Source: an uncultured Paracoccaceae bacterium
Lineage (GTDB): Bacteria; Pseudomonadota; Alphaproteobacteria; Rhodobacterales; Rhodobacteraceae
NCBI GenBank assembly: GCA_951812615.1
Contig: CATOSU010000005.1
Location: 179,322 to 243,321 of the forward strand
Direction of reading: 5' to 3'
Length of the DNA: 64,000 bases
Made by a program: the position numbers and the translations under genes. The notes under the pieces were generated by a model. The model had not been told where the DNA came from. It saw nothing but the letters and a program-made list of their open reading frames with translations, and made no database searches. This document shows positions 53,816-63,006 of this stretch, piece by piece. How positions within the stretch are numbered: the first letter of the stretch is position 1; each line of letters begins with the position of its first letter.

Positions 53816-54691
53816 TCAACTTTCGGCGCCGTCCGGGTTCAGCTTGTCCTGTGTGCGGGTTTCGAAATCCGACGCGTCGTGGCGCTCGTGCAGCTGGGTT
53901 TCGGGTTCTCCGAACACCCGGTTGACCATTCTGCCGCGCTGCACGGCCGGGCGTTCGTCGATCAGAGCGGTCCAGCGTTGCAGGTTCTTGTAGGACTGCA
54001 CATCTAGAAACTCGCCCGCGTTATATGCGCCACCCTGCGCCAGCCGTCCGTACCACGGCCAGATTGCCATGTCGGCGATCGTGTATTCATCGCCGATCAT
54101 ATATTCATGGTCGGCAAGGTGCCGGTCGAGCACGTCAAGCTGGCGTTTGACCTCCATCGCGTAGCGGTTGATCGGGTATTCCCATTTCTCGGGTGCGTAG
54201 GCGTAGAAATGGCCGAAACCGCCGCCCAGATAGGGCGCGCTGCCCATTTGCCAGAACAGCCAGGAGTACATTTCCGCCCGTTTGGCAGGGTCGCCACGGA
54301 AGGCATCGAATTTCTCGGCCAGATGCAGCAGGATCGCGGCGCTTTCGAACACCCGCACCGGCGCGGGGCCCGAGCGGTCCATCAGTGCGGGGATTTTGGA
54401 GTTCGGGTTGATATCGACAAATCCGGAACCGAACTGGTCGCCTTCATTGATCCGGACCAGCCAGGCGTCGTATTCCGCGCCCTCATGCCCGGCGGCGAGC
54501 AGCTCTTCGAACATGACCGTCACCTTCACGCCGTTGGGCGTGGCCAGTGAATGGAGCTGAAACGGGTGTTTTCCGACCGGCAGGTCCTTGTCATGGGTGG
54601 CGCCGGCGATGGGCCGGTTGATCGAGGCGAACTGGCCGCCGCTTTCCTTGTCCCAGGTCCAGACACTGGGCGGGTCGTAGGTGTCGGTCAT
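53816..54691 (-). CDS. yghU: Glutathione S-transferase family protein, YghU-like
   Basis: 291 residues from the ATG at 54691, near the usual YghU length of about 288. The N-terminal thioredoxin-like domain with TPNGVKVTVMFEELLAAG (about residue 50) and the C-terminal helical domain with GDEYTIADMAIWPWYGRL are typical. The E. coli homologue is a glutathione-dependent disulphide reductase. A second GST gene lies 65 bases upstream on the same strand, and the two probably form an operon. Confidence 0.85.
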   Translation of the reverse strand: MTDTYDPPSVWTWDKESGGQFASINRPIAGATHDKDLPVGKHPFQLHSLATPNGVKVTVMFEELLAAGHEGAEYDAWLVRINEGDQFGSGFVDINPNSKIPALMDRSGPAPVRVFESAAILLHLAEKFDAFRGDPAKRAEMYSWLFWQMGSAPYLGGGFGHFYAYAPEKWEYPINRYAMEVKRQLDVLDRHLADHEYMIGDEYTIADMAIWPWYGRLAQGGAYNAGEFLDVQSYKNLQRWTALIDERPAVQRGRMVNRVFGEPETQLHERHDASDFETRTQDKLNPDGAES

Positions 54692-54756
54692 TGGAAGATC
54701 CTTGTCTTGGCCGTCGGGCGGCGATTGTTTGGTGTGTGCAAATGTCCGGGCAGAGT

Positions 54757-55386
54757 TCAAAGCGAAGCGCTGGGCCGGGATTTCATCCGGCCGAACCAGT
54801 CGAATGTGGCCACGTTGCCCTCGGGAATGGATTTTTTCACCACACGGGTAAAGGAGACAAACACGAAGGCGGTGATGTCCGCCATGGTGAAACTGTCGGT
54901 GGCGATCCATTCGCTTTGCTGCAGGCGGTTTTCCAGCAGGGTGTAGAAATCATCGATCCGGGCCAGCCCGCGTTCGGCAAGCTGCGGGATCTGTTCGACG
55001 TCGCGCTGACCGGTGAGCGCGCGGCCGGCCATGTGCGGATTGCCGTTGCGCAACGCCTCGGAAATGGGCATGCCGCCGTGCAATTCGCAGATCGTGTTCC
55101 AGGTTGCCACCAGTCCCTTTTCCGCGGGCGTCGTGCCCAGCAGCGGGGGTTCGGGAAAGGCCGCCTCGAGATAGGCGGCGATGCCGGTGTTTTCGGTGAA
55201 CGCGGTGCCGTCTTCGGCGACCAGAACCGGGACCGTGGCGAAGGGGTTGATCGCCAGGAAGTCCGGCTTGAGCTGATCGCCCCCGGCGATGGACACTTCG
55301 CGCGTTTCGATATCCAGCCCTTTTTCGGCGATGAACATGCGCGCACGTTTCGGGCTGGGGGCGGTGGAGCAGTCGTAGAATATCAT
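54757..55386 (-). CDS. Glutathione S-transferase family protein
   Basis: 209 residues: N-terminal thioredoxin fold MIFYDCSTAPSPKRARMF and cis-Pro region ATVPVLVAEDGTAFTEN (about 52-65), then an all-helical C-terminal domain with SFTMADITAFVF. Likely detoxification or glutathione-dependent chemistry, substrate unknown. It shares a divergent spacer with the alkylsulfatase-like gene at 55519. Confidence 0.85.
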   Translation of the reverse strand: MIFYDCSTAPSPKRARMFIAEKGLDIETREVSIAGGDQLKPDFLAINPFATVPVLVAEDGTAFTENTGIAAYLEAAFPEPPLLGTTPAEKGLVATWNTICELHGGMPISEALRNGNPHMAGRALTGQRDVEQIPQLAERGLARIDDFYTLLENRLQQSEWIATDSFTMADITAFVFVSFTRVVKKSIPEGNVATFDWFGRMKSRPSASL

Positions 55387-55518
55387 CGGTTTCCTCGGGT
55401 GCCTGAATTCGGGCGGAGTGTGCGCGGGTCCTTGGCGGGATGCAACGGGGTCACGCAGGGGCAGGATGGACGCAGAGGCGGGCCGGGCGGTAACGTTTTG
55501 GTCAGGGAGGACCTGCGG

Positions 55519-57282
55519 ATGAGAAGATTTCTGCTGGGCGTGGTGTGTGGCGTGTTGCTGGTGGCGGTTTCAGGCGGCATTGGCGGGTATATCTGGGCGA
55601 CATCGCAGGGCGCACCGCCAGAGCGCGGGGCGGCGGTGGTGGCGGATGTGGCCGCGGTTTCATCACGTGCGGACGCGGCGGCGCACAGTGCGCTGTTTTC
55701 GAAGCGCACCGAAGAGGTGGTGCCGGGCGTCCACGTGGCAATCGGCTATGGGCTGGCCAATGTCATCGTCGTTGACGCACCGGGGGGGCTGATCCTGATT
55801 GATACGCTGGAATCGATCCGCGCAGCCGAGGGCCTGTTGCCTTGGATCGATGGCCTGCGGGCGGAGACAGGCAAGGACATCACTGATATCGTCTATACGC
55901 ACAACCATCCCGACCACGTGTTCGGGGCCGGCGTGTTCCTGCGCGGCCAGCCGGGGGTTCCGAGGATCTGGGCGCAGGCCGGCACCGAGGCGCGGGTGCA
56001 CGAGATCATCAACGTGCTGTCGCCGGTGACGTTCCGGCGGGCGATGCGGATGTTCGGCGTGTATTTGCCCGATGACAGTTTCGACAATAACGGGATCGGG
56101 CCGCGGTTGTGGAACGACGATCAGGACGGGATCTTTTTCCTGTCACCGACGGATGTTGTGACCGACCGGGCCGAGGTGGAGATGGCGGGCGAAACCGTGA
56201 TCCTGCAACATGCGCCGGGAGAAACTGACGATCAGCTGGTCCTGTTTCTGCCCGGTCGGGGGGTGATGCTGCCGGCTGACAATTACTATCACGCCTTTCC
56301 GAACCTCTACACCATCCGGGGCACGCCCTATCGCGACCCGCGCAAATGGGCGGCGAGCATCGATCTGATGCGCGGGTTCGGGGCCGAGGTGATGATCCCG
56401 CAGCACAGTCAGCCGGTGATCGGGGCGGAGGAGGTCGACACGCGGCTGCGCGATTACCGGGATGCGATCCAGTTCGTTTATGACGAGACAATCCGCATGA
56501 TCAACGCTGGGCTGACGCCGAACCAGATCGCCGAGCAGATCACCCTGCCACCGCATCTGGCCGGGGCGCCGCATTTGCAGGAATTCTATGGCCGGGTGGA
56601 ATTTGCCGCGCGGGCGGTGTTTTCCGGCACGCTGGGGTGGTTTTCCGGTGATCCGGCAGACCTGCGGCCCGTATCGGACCGGCGCAAGGCCGAGCTGATG
56701 GCGCAGCTGGCGGGTGGGGCCGGGGCACTGGCGGATGCTGCGCGCGAGGCAGAGCCGGCATGGGCACTGACACTGGGCACGCATCTGTTGCGGCTGAACC
56801 ATCCCGGCGCGCAGGAGATCCGGGCCGCGGCGCTGCGGGCGCTGGCCGAGGGTGAACTCGCGTCGTCAGCACGCAACTACTATCTGGTCAGTGCGGCAGA
56901 GGCCGAGGGGTTCGTCATTCCGACCAAGAACTTCGGACCGACTCCGGACCACGTGGTCAACGCGATCCCGATCCGGAATTTCATGACCATCCTCACCGCC
57001 AATCTGAAGGTGGCCGAGGTGCTGGACCGGGAACTGGCCTATGGGTTTGACTTCACGGATGTTTCGCCGATCTCGATCCGCATCCGGCGCGGTGTGGCGT
57101 TCATCGAGGACGGGTTGGCGAAAGACCGGTCCGGCACGTTGCGTACGACAACGGACGTGTTTCGCGCCATCGCGATCGGCCGTCTGGACCCGGCCAAGGC
57201 GCTGTTGTCTGGACGGATGCAGGCCGAGGGCGGCGTACAGGGATTGCAGGCGTTTCTGGGGCTGTTTTCCGCCCCGGGCTGA
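55519..57282 (+). CDS. Alkylsulfatase-like metallo-beta-lactamase-fold hydrolase
   Basis: 587 residues from ATG 55519, with AGGGAGG upstream. A single hydrophobic N-terminal segment (residues 4-27) suggests membrane anchoring or a signal. The MBL domain (about 60-290) carries the metal motif YTHNHPDHVFGAG (about residue 128). It is followed by an alkylsulfatase dimerisation region (RDYRDAIQFVYDETIRMINAG, about 310) and a C-terminal SCP2-like domain (about 470-587), the SdsA1/BDS1 order. It would hydrolyse alkyl sulfates to alcohol plus sulfate. Confidence 0.82.
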   Translation: MRRFLLGVVCGVLLVAVSGGIGGYIWATSQGAPPERGAAVVADVAAVSSRADAAAHSALFSKRTEEVVPGVHVAIGYGLANVIVVDAPGGLILIDTLESIRAAEGLLPWIDGLRAETGKDITDIVYTHNHPDHVFGAGVFLRGQPGVPRIWAQAGTEARVHEIINVLSPVTFRRAMRMFGVYLPDDSFDNNGIGPRLWNDDQDGIFFLSPTDVVTDRAEVEMAGETVILQHAPGETDDQLVLFLPGRGVMLPADNYYHAFPNLYTIRGTPYRDPRKWAASIDLMRGFGAEVMIPQHSQPVIGAEEVDTRLRDYRDAIQFVYDETIRMINAGLTPNQIAEQITLPPHLAGAPHLQEFYGRVEFAARAVFSGTLGWFSGDPADLRPVSDRRKAELMAQLAGGAGALADAAREAEPAWALTLGTHLLRLNHPGAQEIRAAALRALAEGELASSARNYYLVSAAEAEGFVIPTKNFGPTPDHVVNAIPIRNFMTILTANLKVAEVLDRELAYGFDFTDVSPISIRIRRGVAFIEDGLAKDRSGTLRTTTDVFRAIAIGRLDPAKALLSGRMQAEGGVQGLQAFLGLFSAPG

Positions 57283-57400
57283 CCGGAGGGGACGGGTGAT
57301 TGCCGCCGGGTTGTCAGCAATCGACCCGTTTCGGCCCAAATTGTAACGTATTTGGACATTATTCACTGGTTCTGAGCAACGAGCAGGCATCAGGACCCGA

Positions 57401-57862
57401 ATGCTGAACCCAGGCGATCTCATCTTTGTGGGTTGGGACGGCGACGCCGAAGACGTCGCTTTCGTCGCCACGACCGATATCGCCGGCGGCGAGGTGATCT
57501 ATTTCACGGACAGTGAATGGAACGGAAGCGAGTTTCTGCCCGGTGAACAGCTGATCGAATGGGTCGTGCCGCCCGAGGGAATTGCTGCGGGAACGGTTCT
57601 GACGCTGGACATGACCGCTGGCGGATCGGCCGTGGTGACCGAAACCGGGGCTCTGGACGGGGATATCGTCGGCGATATCGACTACATTCAGGGCGGCGGC
57701 ATGCTGGCCTCGACCAACGAAATGGTGTGGGCCTTTCAGGGCACGCGCGACGGCGACGATGTCACGCCGGAGAATTTCATATCGGTGATCGGAAACGAGG
57801 CCGACGGCGGAAACGCTGCTACACCGAACCTCGACAACACCGGACTGACGACCGAGATGTAG
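57401..57862 (+). CDS. Truncated extracellular beta-domain protein
   Basis: 153 residues: LIFVGWDGDAEDVAFVATTDIAGGEVIYFTDSEWNG... (positions 7-44 of the protein) through FQGTRDGDDVTPENFISVIGNEADG. This matches the N-terminal domain common to larger surface or secreted proteins that continue with calcium-binding repeats. It stops (TAG 57860) right where such proteins normally continue (NTGLTT). The sequence after the stop is made of direct repeats, so this looks like a deletion remnant. Confidence 0.6.
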   Translation: MLNPGDLIFVGWDGDAEDVAFVATTDIAGGEVIYFTDSEWNGSEFLPGEQLIEWVVPPEGIAAGTVLTLDMTAGGSAVVTETGALDGDIVGDIDYIQGGGMLASTNEMVWAFQGTRDGDDVTPENFISVIGNEADGGNAATPNLDNTGLTTEM

Positions 57863-58097
57863 CGCGACAAAAGTTTTTCAGAATCCGCGACAAAAGTCTT
57901 CGGAATCGGGGCTGTTTTGGGCTGGAAACCGGTTGGATTTTCGGGGCTGTTTTGGGCTGGAAACGGGCGGTCGATCATGGGCCCAGAAGGGTCTCGATGC
58001 CGGCTGTGTCTCGCTCCGGGACTGCTGGTGCCCCTTCCGGATTGTCGCTGTCATCGGGTGGCTCTGGCGGTGGCGGTGGTGGTGGCTCTGGCGGGTC
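57863..58097. repeat. Direct-repeat junction between the truncated gene and the phage tail genes
   Basis: CGCGACAAAAGT recurs within about 22 bases (57863-57885 and the start of the next unit). The 24-base unit TCGGGGCTGTTTTGGGCTGG plus AAAC occurs exactly twice (57906-57929 and 57941-57964). On the minus strand, 57978-58097 reads in frame with the TipJ gene as a Pro-rich stretch (see finding). No separate gene is supported. Confidence 0.6.
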
Positions 58098-60458
58098 TCA
58101 GACCCCGGTCAGATCGAGGGTTCGTGGCACGGTTCGGTCGGGCGTTTCGATACCGGCGCCCTGGTAATAGGCGTCGACCTCGTCGATGGCGGTGAGGCGG
58201 ATGCGGTCTTCGCCGCGCGGCTCGGTTCCGATGATGCGCAGATGGGCGTGTGGCGCGATGGCGGAGTGCAGCCGCCAGAGGGTGTCTGCGGGGTCGGCCC
58301 CGTCGGCGTCGAGGGGTTCGGGGAGTGGGGTTGCGAGCTTGAGGCGGTCGACGGGTCCGGTTGCTGCATCGCCCGGGTGCCGGTCGACGGCGCAGTCATG
58401 TATGCTGCCATTGGGAGTGCGGATCAGGATGCGGTCACCGTCTTTGATCTCGACCGCGCGGTCGAGATACAGGACAGCGCGTTGCGGGTTTGCGGTGGCG
58501 CGCCCGGCGATACCGCCGTCGAGCAGGCCGTGGGTGAGGGCGACGACGTCGCCGCGGGCGATGGCGAGGCCTTCGGGTCCCATGTCCCATGAGATGCGGC
58601 GGCGGTGATAGATCTGGCGGGCGGCCTGCAGCGCGCATTCTTCCTCGGCGCGGGCGGTATGAATGATACCGGGAAATGTCACGGTTGTGGCTGATGCGGG
58701 GGGTCCGGTGAGGCCGGGCATGAGGCGGCGGACGGTCTGCCATGTCCAGTCGCGGTCTCTGTCGATATAGCGCAGCGCGATTTCCTCTGCCGCCGCGCCG
58801 CTGGTCCACGCGATGCGCAGGCTGTCGGGGATGATGTTTCCCGGCGTGATGAGGGCGGAGACGGGGGTGTCGGGATCGTCGTATATGACGCCGAGCCTGC
58901 CGCTGGCCCATGTCGGGCTGGCGCGGCCGCAGCGGGCGACCATGGTCAGCAGGTCGCGGGCGTCCATGGCGCTGGAGATGACGGCATCGCAGCGCAGTTC
59001 GCGGCGTTTGCAGAATGCGGCCCAGGCGCGGATGGCAGCAAGATCGATGCGGGCCTTGGGAAGTCCGGCGCCTGCGACCAGGCGTCCGTCCACGTGGAGG
59101 CCTTTTGCGAGCCAGAGGAATATCCAGGCCGGGTTGGATGTGGGTTGCGTCTGCCAGCCGCCCTGGCCATCGGGGACGGGCACGGGCTGGTGCGCCATGC
59201 AGGAGAGCCGGGCGAGGGAGCCCGAGGCCTCGCCTGAGGCGCGGATGCGCAGCCAGAGCCGTGTCTGGCCGCGATAGTCGCCGGGGTCGGGACGGATCGA
59301 ACGCAGTGCGGTCCATTGCAGATGGTCGACGTCCCGGGTTCCCCTGGCGGGTGCGGCGGTGCGGCGGATGCGGACATCCCATGTACCGGGGGACGGCAGG
59401 CGGATCACGGTCGAGCGCCGGACCTCGCTGGCGCGATCATCGCCGGTCAGGCTGAGGGGGCCGGGTCCGAGGCGGGTCCATGGGATGTCCGTATCCGCCG
59501 GGCGTGCCTCGATTTCCAGGGTCACGGTGCGGCCTGATCCCTCGCCCTTGCCGTTATAGACGGTTTGGCGGGCGGCGAGATCGATGCCGACATGGGTGCT
59601 CTTCTGCGCCGTCCGCCGGGTCTGCCAGTCGGTGCTGTCGAGCGCGGGTCCGGCTGCGGTGTGGATATCGGCGCGTTCGGGTCCTGCGCGGCCGCGCAGG
59701 ATGTGGCGCGACACGCCTGTGAACTGATCCAGCGGGGTATCGCCAAGGCGGAGGTCGGAGATCTCCGGGGCCCCGGCCCCGAGGCCGAAGACCTGAACGA
59801 GGTCCTGGTTGTTATCGTTGTCAAATCGGGCCCAGGGCACGGCGGCGACATCGGGGAAGATGCGGTGTGCGCCGAGGATGAGCGGGACGGGCGCGTAGGG
59901 CCGCGCCTGGTTGGCGCCACCGGTGAGCGAATGGACGGGTTCCGGCCCGGCGGCGGTGCCGGCGGGATCGGGGGGCGGAATGAGGGCGTTGAGGACGAGA
60001 CCGCCGGCGACCATTATGCCGGCGGAGACGAGCGAGGCCTGGAACGAGGTGAGGCCTGCCAGGAATTGCGCGCCGGGCAGCCATGCCCCGAGGGCGAGGA
60101 GCGCGATGGTGCCGATGATCTGCAGCGGATTGCTGTCGCCGCCGCCGGCGAGCGCGGGGCGCAGTACCACATGCCGGCCGGCGCGGAGCCGGGTGCGGGC
60201 GCGGTCGGATGGCGGCACGGCGTGGCCATCGACGCTCACCAGGATGTGGCCGGGACCCAGGCCGGGGAGCGCGGCGGCGGCGAGTGTATCGAGGGGCGTG
60301 CTATGCGGCAGCATGATGGTGATCCGCCCCTCTGCCGTCAGGGGGTGCGGCCAGATATCGACGCTGCAGGGGGCATGCAGGGGCTCTGCAGGGGCGGTGC
60401 GGCGGCGGTGCAGGGGGCATGCAGGGGTTCCGGTCGCCGCCCGGGGGAGGATCACAGC
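58098..60458 (-). CDS. Phage tail tip protein, TipJ-family host specificity factor
   Basis: 786 residues from ATG 60458, the ATG overlapping the NlpC/P60-like gene end. The longer upstream frame is a shadow of the previous gene. The N-terminal half has two hydrophobic segments (about 80-130, NPLQIIGTIALLALG), and the middle and C-terminal parts have the TipJ features (RPYAPVPLILGAHRIFPDVAA, DNNQDLVQVFGLG, GTWDVRIRRT). TipJ-type proteins often have extra C-terminal fibronectin-like domains; this one ends LDLTGV, so it may be short. It acts at the tail tip, contacting the host. Confidence 0.78.
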   Translation of the reverse strand, partial: AVILPRAATGTPACPLHRRRTAPAEPLHAPCSVDIWPHPLTAEGRITIMLPHSTPLDTLAAAALPGLGPGHILVSVDGHAVPPSDRARTRLRAGRHVVLRPALAGGGDSNPLQIIGTIALLALGAWLPGAQFLAGLTSFQASLVSAGIMVAGGLVLNALIPPPDPAGTAAGPEPVHSLTGGANQARPYAPVPLILGAHRIFPDVAAVPWARFDNDNNQDLVQVFGLGAGAPEISDLRLGDTPLDQFTGVSRHILRGRAGPERADIHTAAGPALDSTDWQTRRTAQKSTHVGIDLAARQTVYNGKGEGSGRTVTLEIEARPADTDIPWTRLGPGPLSLTGDDRASEVRRSTVIRLPSPGTWDVRIRRTAAPARGTRDVDHLQWTALRSIRPDPGDYRGQTRLWLRIRASGEASGSLARLSCMAHQPVPVPDGQGGWQTQPTSNPAWIFLWLAKGLHVDGRLVAGAGLPKARIDLAAIRAWAAFCKRRELRCDAVISSAMDARDLLTMVARCGRASPTWASGRLGVIYDDPDTPVSALITPGNIIPDSLRIAWTSGAAAEEIALRYIDRDRDWTWQTVRRLMPGLTGPPASATTVTFPGIIHTARAEEECALQAARQIYHRRRISWDMGPEGLAIARGDVVALTHGLLDGGIAGRATANPQRAVLYLDRAVEIKDGDRILIRTPNGSIHDCAVDRHPGDAATGPVDRLKLATPLPEPLDADGADPADTLWRLHSAIAPHAHLRIIGTEPRGEDRIRLTAIDEVDAYYQGAGIETPDRTVPRTLDLTGV

Positions 60459-60865
60459 CATCGGTAAAGGCCGGCGAAGACGAGGCCCCGGTCTTCGAGG
60501 CGCGCCAGCGGATGCAGGCAGGTGCCAAGCATGGCCATGTGATGGAGGACATGCGGAGTGCCGGGACTGCCAGTCCAGAGCCCGATATGGTGACCGAGGG
60601 CGCGGGTGCGGGCGGCGGCGCGCATCAGCACCGCATCGCCCTCCTGTGGTGCCTCGCCGGTGCCGAGGGCCTGCGCGAAGTTGCCCCCGAGCGCGGCTAT
60701 GGCCCCGTCCCGCGCGCGCAGGCTGCCGGGGCTGGGCGGCAGGTCGAGGGCGTGCCCGAACACGGCGCGGCGCACCCGTGCGACCAGATCGGCGCAATCC
60801 TCGGCCGGCGCGCCGACCCAGGCCGCGGCCCAGTCGGGAGTGCGGGTGCGATCCTTATCCGTCAT
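60452..60865 (-). CDS. Phage tail-associated NlpC/P60-like peptidase
   Basis: 137 residues from ATG 60865. A Cys in the DCADLVARVRR motif (about residue 26), a His in LGHHIGLWTG (about 100) and a following His pair (VLHHM) fit the Cys/His catalytic set of NlpC/P60 cell-wall peptidases carried in phage tails. The position directly before TipJ supports this. It overlaps the gene upstream by 11 bases. Confidence 0.65.
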   Translation of the reverse strand: MTDKDRTRTPDWAAAWVGAPAEDCADLVARVRRAVFGHALDLPPSPGSLRARDGAIAALGGNFAQALGTGEAPQEGDAVLMRAAARTRALGHHIGLWTGSPGTPHVLHHMAMLGTCLHPLARLEDRGLVFAGLYRWL

Positions 60866-61301
60866 CGCCCTCGAAGGCCTCGGCGACGCGCGTGATCCGG
60901 GTGCCGATCTCGGTGAGTGCGGCCGCCTGTCCGCCGGTCTTGAGCTTGTAGGGCAGTTTGATGGTGCCGTCCCCGACGCCCGCCACGATCGGCGCGAGCG
61001 CGTCGGCCAGGGGCGTAGCGGCGGTTTTGGCCTGGGCAAGGGTTGTGGACGCCCTGAGCGCGGCGGCGAGCCGCCCGATTTCCACCAGCAGGAAGGTCAC
61101 GCCGTCGCCATAGGTGCCGATCAGCGTGTCCGCGTCGCCGGCTGTGCGGTGTATTGCGGCCCGCGCGGCGTCCCGGATTTCCGCGTCGTTTGCCTCCACG
61201 GTGACAGCGTCCTTGCCGAGACCCTCCTGCTCGAGCCAGTCATCCACATCCCGCAGCGCCATGGCGGCGATTGTTTCCGTGCCTTTTTTGATAAGGGCCA
61301 T
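60855..61301 (-). CDS. Phage tail module protein of unknown function
   Basis: 148 residues, mostly alpha-helical (ALRDVDDWLEQEGLG, NDAEIRDAARAAIHR, IGRLAAALRAS). No known domain is recognised. It belongs to the tail operon by position and overlaps the next gene by 11 bases. CTGAGAAGGAG-type purines precede the ATG. Confidence 0.6.
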   Translation of the reverse strand: MALIKKGTETIAAMALRDVDDWLEQEGLGKDAVTVEANDAEIRDAARAAIHRTAGDADTLIGTYGDGVTFLLVEIGRLAAALRASTTLAQAKTAATPLADALAPIVAGVGDGTIKLPYKLKTGGQAAALTEIGTRITRVAEAFEGDDG

Positions 61302-61315
61302 AATCTGTCTCCTTC

Positions 61316-62176
61316 TCAGTAGGTCATGCCGGCGGACAGGCGGTCATCGCCGTGGGTGTAGCGCCCGAGCGACTGGGCGTAGATGAACGCACCGCCATGA
61401 TCGCCAGTGCCGACGTAAGGCAGCGCCAGCGCCACCTTCATGGTGCCTTTGCCTTCGAAGCGCGGCAGGTGGTCTCCGCCCCAGCCGGTCCGGTTGCTCT
61501 GCAGATATGTCCAGCCCTTGCCCCTGAGGTCGGGCCCCGCCATAATGACGGCCGACATGCCTCCTGACGGACGGAATTGAATCTTGCCCGATTGTGCAAT
61601 CACGTTGACGAAACAGGCGGCCTGGGTTTGGAACTCGCCTTTGCCCAGCCCCGTGAAGCGGGTCGAGCCCTGTCTCAGCACATAAATGTGGCCCGGATCG
61701 CCGCCGGTCTGGTTCGTGTCGATTTTGACATCAAGCAGGACGGCGCGGAAATCAGAGCCGTTCCAGGGCGTCGCGGCGTCCGGCCCGTTGGTCGCCCGGG
61801 CGAGATCGCCGCCGAAGGGGATACCTTTTGCGGCAAGCCTGTCGAGCGTCACCACCTCGATTTTGCCTGTGGCCTTCGTTCCGTTGTAGAGATTGGCGTG
61901 CCAGGCGGAGCCATTATGCGCCGCGAACATTTCGGTGCTCGTATTGGTCACACCGCCGCAGAGGGTTGCGAACTTCTTGGTATCGGCCAGCAGGTTGGGG
62001 GCAAGCGGGAAGGCGGCCTTTGCGCCGGCGATGAAGGTGTCGGCCCTGGTGGTCGCATCTTTCGCCTTTTCGGCCGCGGCCGCAGCGGCGGCGCCCTGGG
62101 CGACGATATCGTTGCTGACCGGTGCTGCATCGTTGATCGAGACGCTGCCCTGGGTCGTGGAAATAACGGTGCTCAT
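61316..62176 (-). CDS. Phage tail fibre-like / structural protein
   Basis: 286 residues from ATG 62176, which overlaps the upstream stop (ATGA). An N-terminal helical Ala-rich segment (residues about 25-55) is followed by a mixed beta-rich body (LLDVKIDTNQTGG, IYVLRQGSTRFTG, GGDHLPRFEGKGTMKVA). This resembles minor tail or fibre proteins, but no specific family is recognised. It is downstream of the DUF1833 and head-proximal tail genes. Confidence 0.55.
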   Translation of the reverse strand: MSTVISTTQGSVSINDAAPVSNDIVAQGAAAAAAAEKAKDATTRADTFIAGAKAAFPLAPNLLADTKKFATLCGGVTNTSTEMFAAHNGSAWHANLYNGTKATGKIEVVTLDRLAAKGIPFGGDLARATNGPDAATPWNGSDFRAVLLDVKIDTNQTGGDPGHIYVLRQGSTRFTGLGKGEFQTQAACFVNVIAQSGKIQFRPSGGMSAVIMAGPDLRGKGWTYLQSNRTGWGGDHLPRFEGKGTMKVALALPYVGTGDHGGAFIYAQSLGRYTHGDDRLSAGMTY

Positions 62177-62520
62177 CGGGTGATGTCCTCCAGTACATGG
62201 ATGATGAATGTTTCGGTGCTCGTCACCGCGCCGCCCCGGTCGGTGAACTGGATATCCGCGCGCCAGCATCCCGTGGGCCAGGCCTGCGTCTCTGTCGCCC
62301 GGGCCGAGAGCGCGAACCGGCCCCGGGCCGCCTTCGTGCCCGAGGCTGTGGCGCGCAGGCTGATACGCGCTCCGGTTCGCTCATGGCGCATCTGGCATTC
62401 CGGCGTCCAGGCGGTGAGGTCGCGTGGCATGCCTGGCTCTGCCCCCTTTGGCGGGGTGAGCCAGGCGGTGCAGTCGAGTGCGAGGCTGTCGCCGCGTTTG
62501 GTGTATATCCGGTCCGGCAT
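62173..62520 (-). CDS. Small phage tail module protein, Ig-like
   Basis: 115 residues: MPDRIYTKRGDSLALDC, then RTGARISLRATASG and WRADIQFTDRGGAVTSTETF. The strand-rich pattern is like small baseplate or tail Ig-fold proteins in such operons. Function unknown. Coupled by overlap to the next gene. Confidence 0.55.
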   Translation of the reverse strand: MPDRIYTKRGDSLALDCTAWLTPPKGAEPGMPRDLTAWTPECQMRHERTGARISLRATASGTKAARGRFALSARATETQAWPTGCWRADIQFTDRGGAVTSTETFIIHVLEDITR

Positions 62521-62532
62521 TTTGTATCTCCT

Positions 62533-63006
62533 TCAGAACAGGCCCGGTGCGGTTTCGGGCTCGTAGCGCAGCGCCACGGCGGCCCGGTCAAGACCGGGGT
62601 CGTAGCCGAGCGTGGCGACGATCTCGGTGTCGGTGACCTCGATGCCGAGCACATCGAGCGTGCGCTCCCAGTCGGGGGTATGGGCCTGGGCATCACCGTC
62701 GGCCAGACAGAGCATGATCCGCACGGTGGCCCCGGCCCCGCCGCCGGAGCGCGCGATCCACGCCATTGCCTCGCGCCCGACATTGTCCATGCGCAGCTCC
62801 GCACGCGGTGCCCGCCCGGCCCGGTCGTCGGCCAGCTTCAGCCTGAGCGCGATGGCGGTGTAGGCCTGCCCCGCGATCTCGCGGTTCTGCGGCGACACTG
62901 CCAGGCGCAGGGGATCAGCGAGCGCCGGATGACGGATCTCGAGTGCCGGGACGATGTCCTCGGGCGCGAGCGCGCGCAGAGCGATATCAAAGCCGGGCGC
63001 GGGCAT
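62533..63006 (-). CDS. Phage protein, DUF1833 family
   Basis: 157 residues from ATG 63006, overlapping the previous stop as TGATG. The ALEIRHPALADPLRLAVSPQNREI start and RIMLCLADGD...GIEVTDTEIVATLGYDP region fit DUF1833 proteins that sit between tape-measure and tail-tip genes in siphovirus-like operons. Exact role unknown. Confidence 0.65.
   Translation of the reverse strand: MPAPGFDIALRALAPEDIVPALEIRHPALADPLRLAVSPQNREIAGQAYTAIALRLKLADDRAGRAPRAELRMDNVGREAMAWIARSGGGAGATVRIMLCLADGDAQAHTPDWERTLDVLGIEVTDTEIVATLGYDPGLDRAAVALRYEPETAPGLF

Noticed and set aside
54691..55518. A long plus-strand upstream extension of the alkylsulfatase-like gene
   Set aside because: It runs through both GST genes in antisense and lacks a ribosome site; the true start with AGGGAGG is at 55519.
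57559..58592. Plus-strand open frames over the TipJ tail (SGGSGGGGGGGSGGS)
   Set aside because: This is the antisense of the Pro-rich codons behind the TipJ stop, so it is a shadow.
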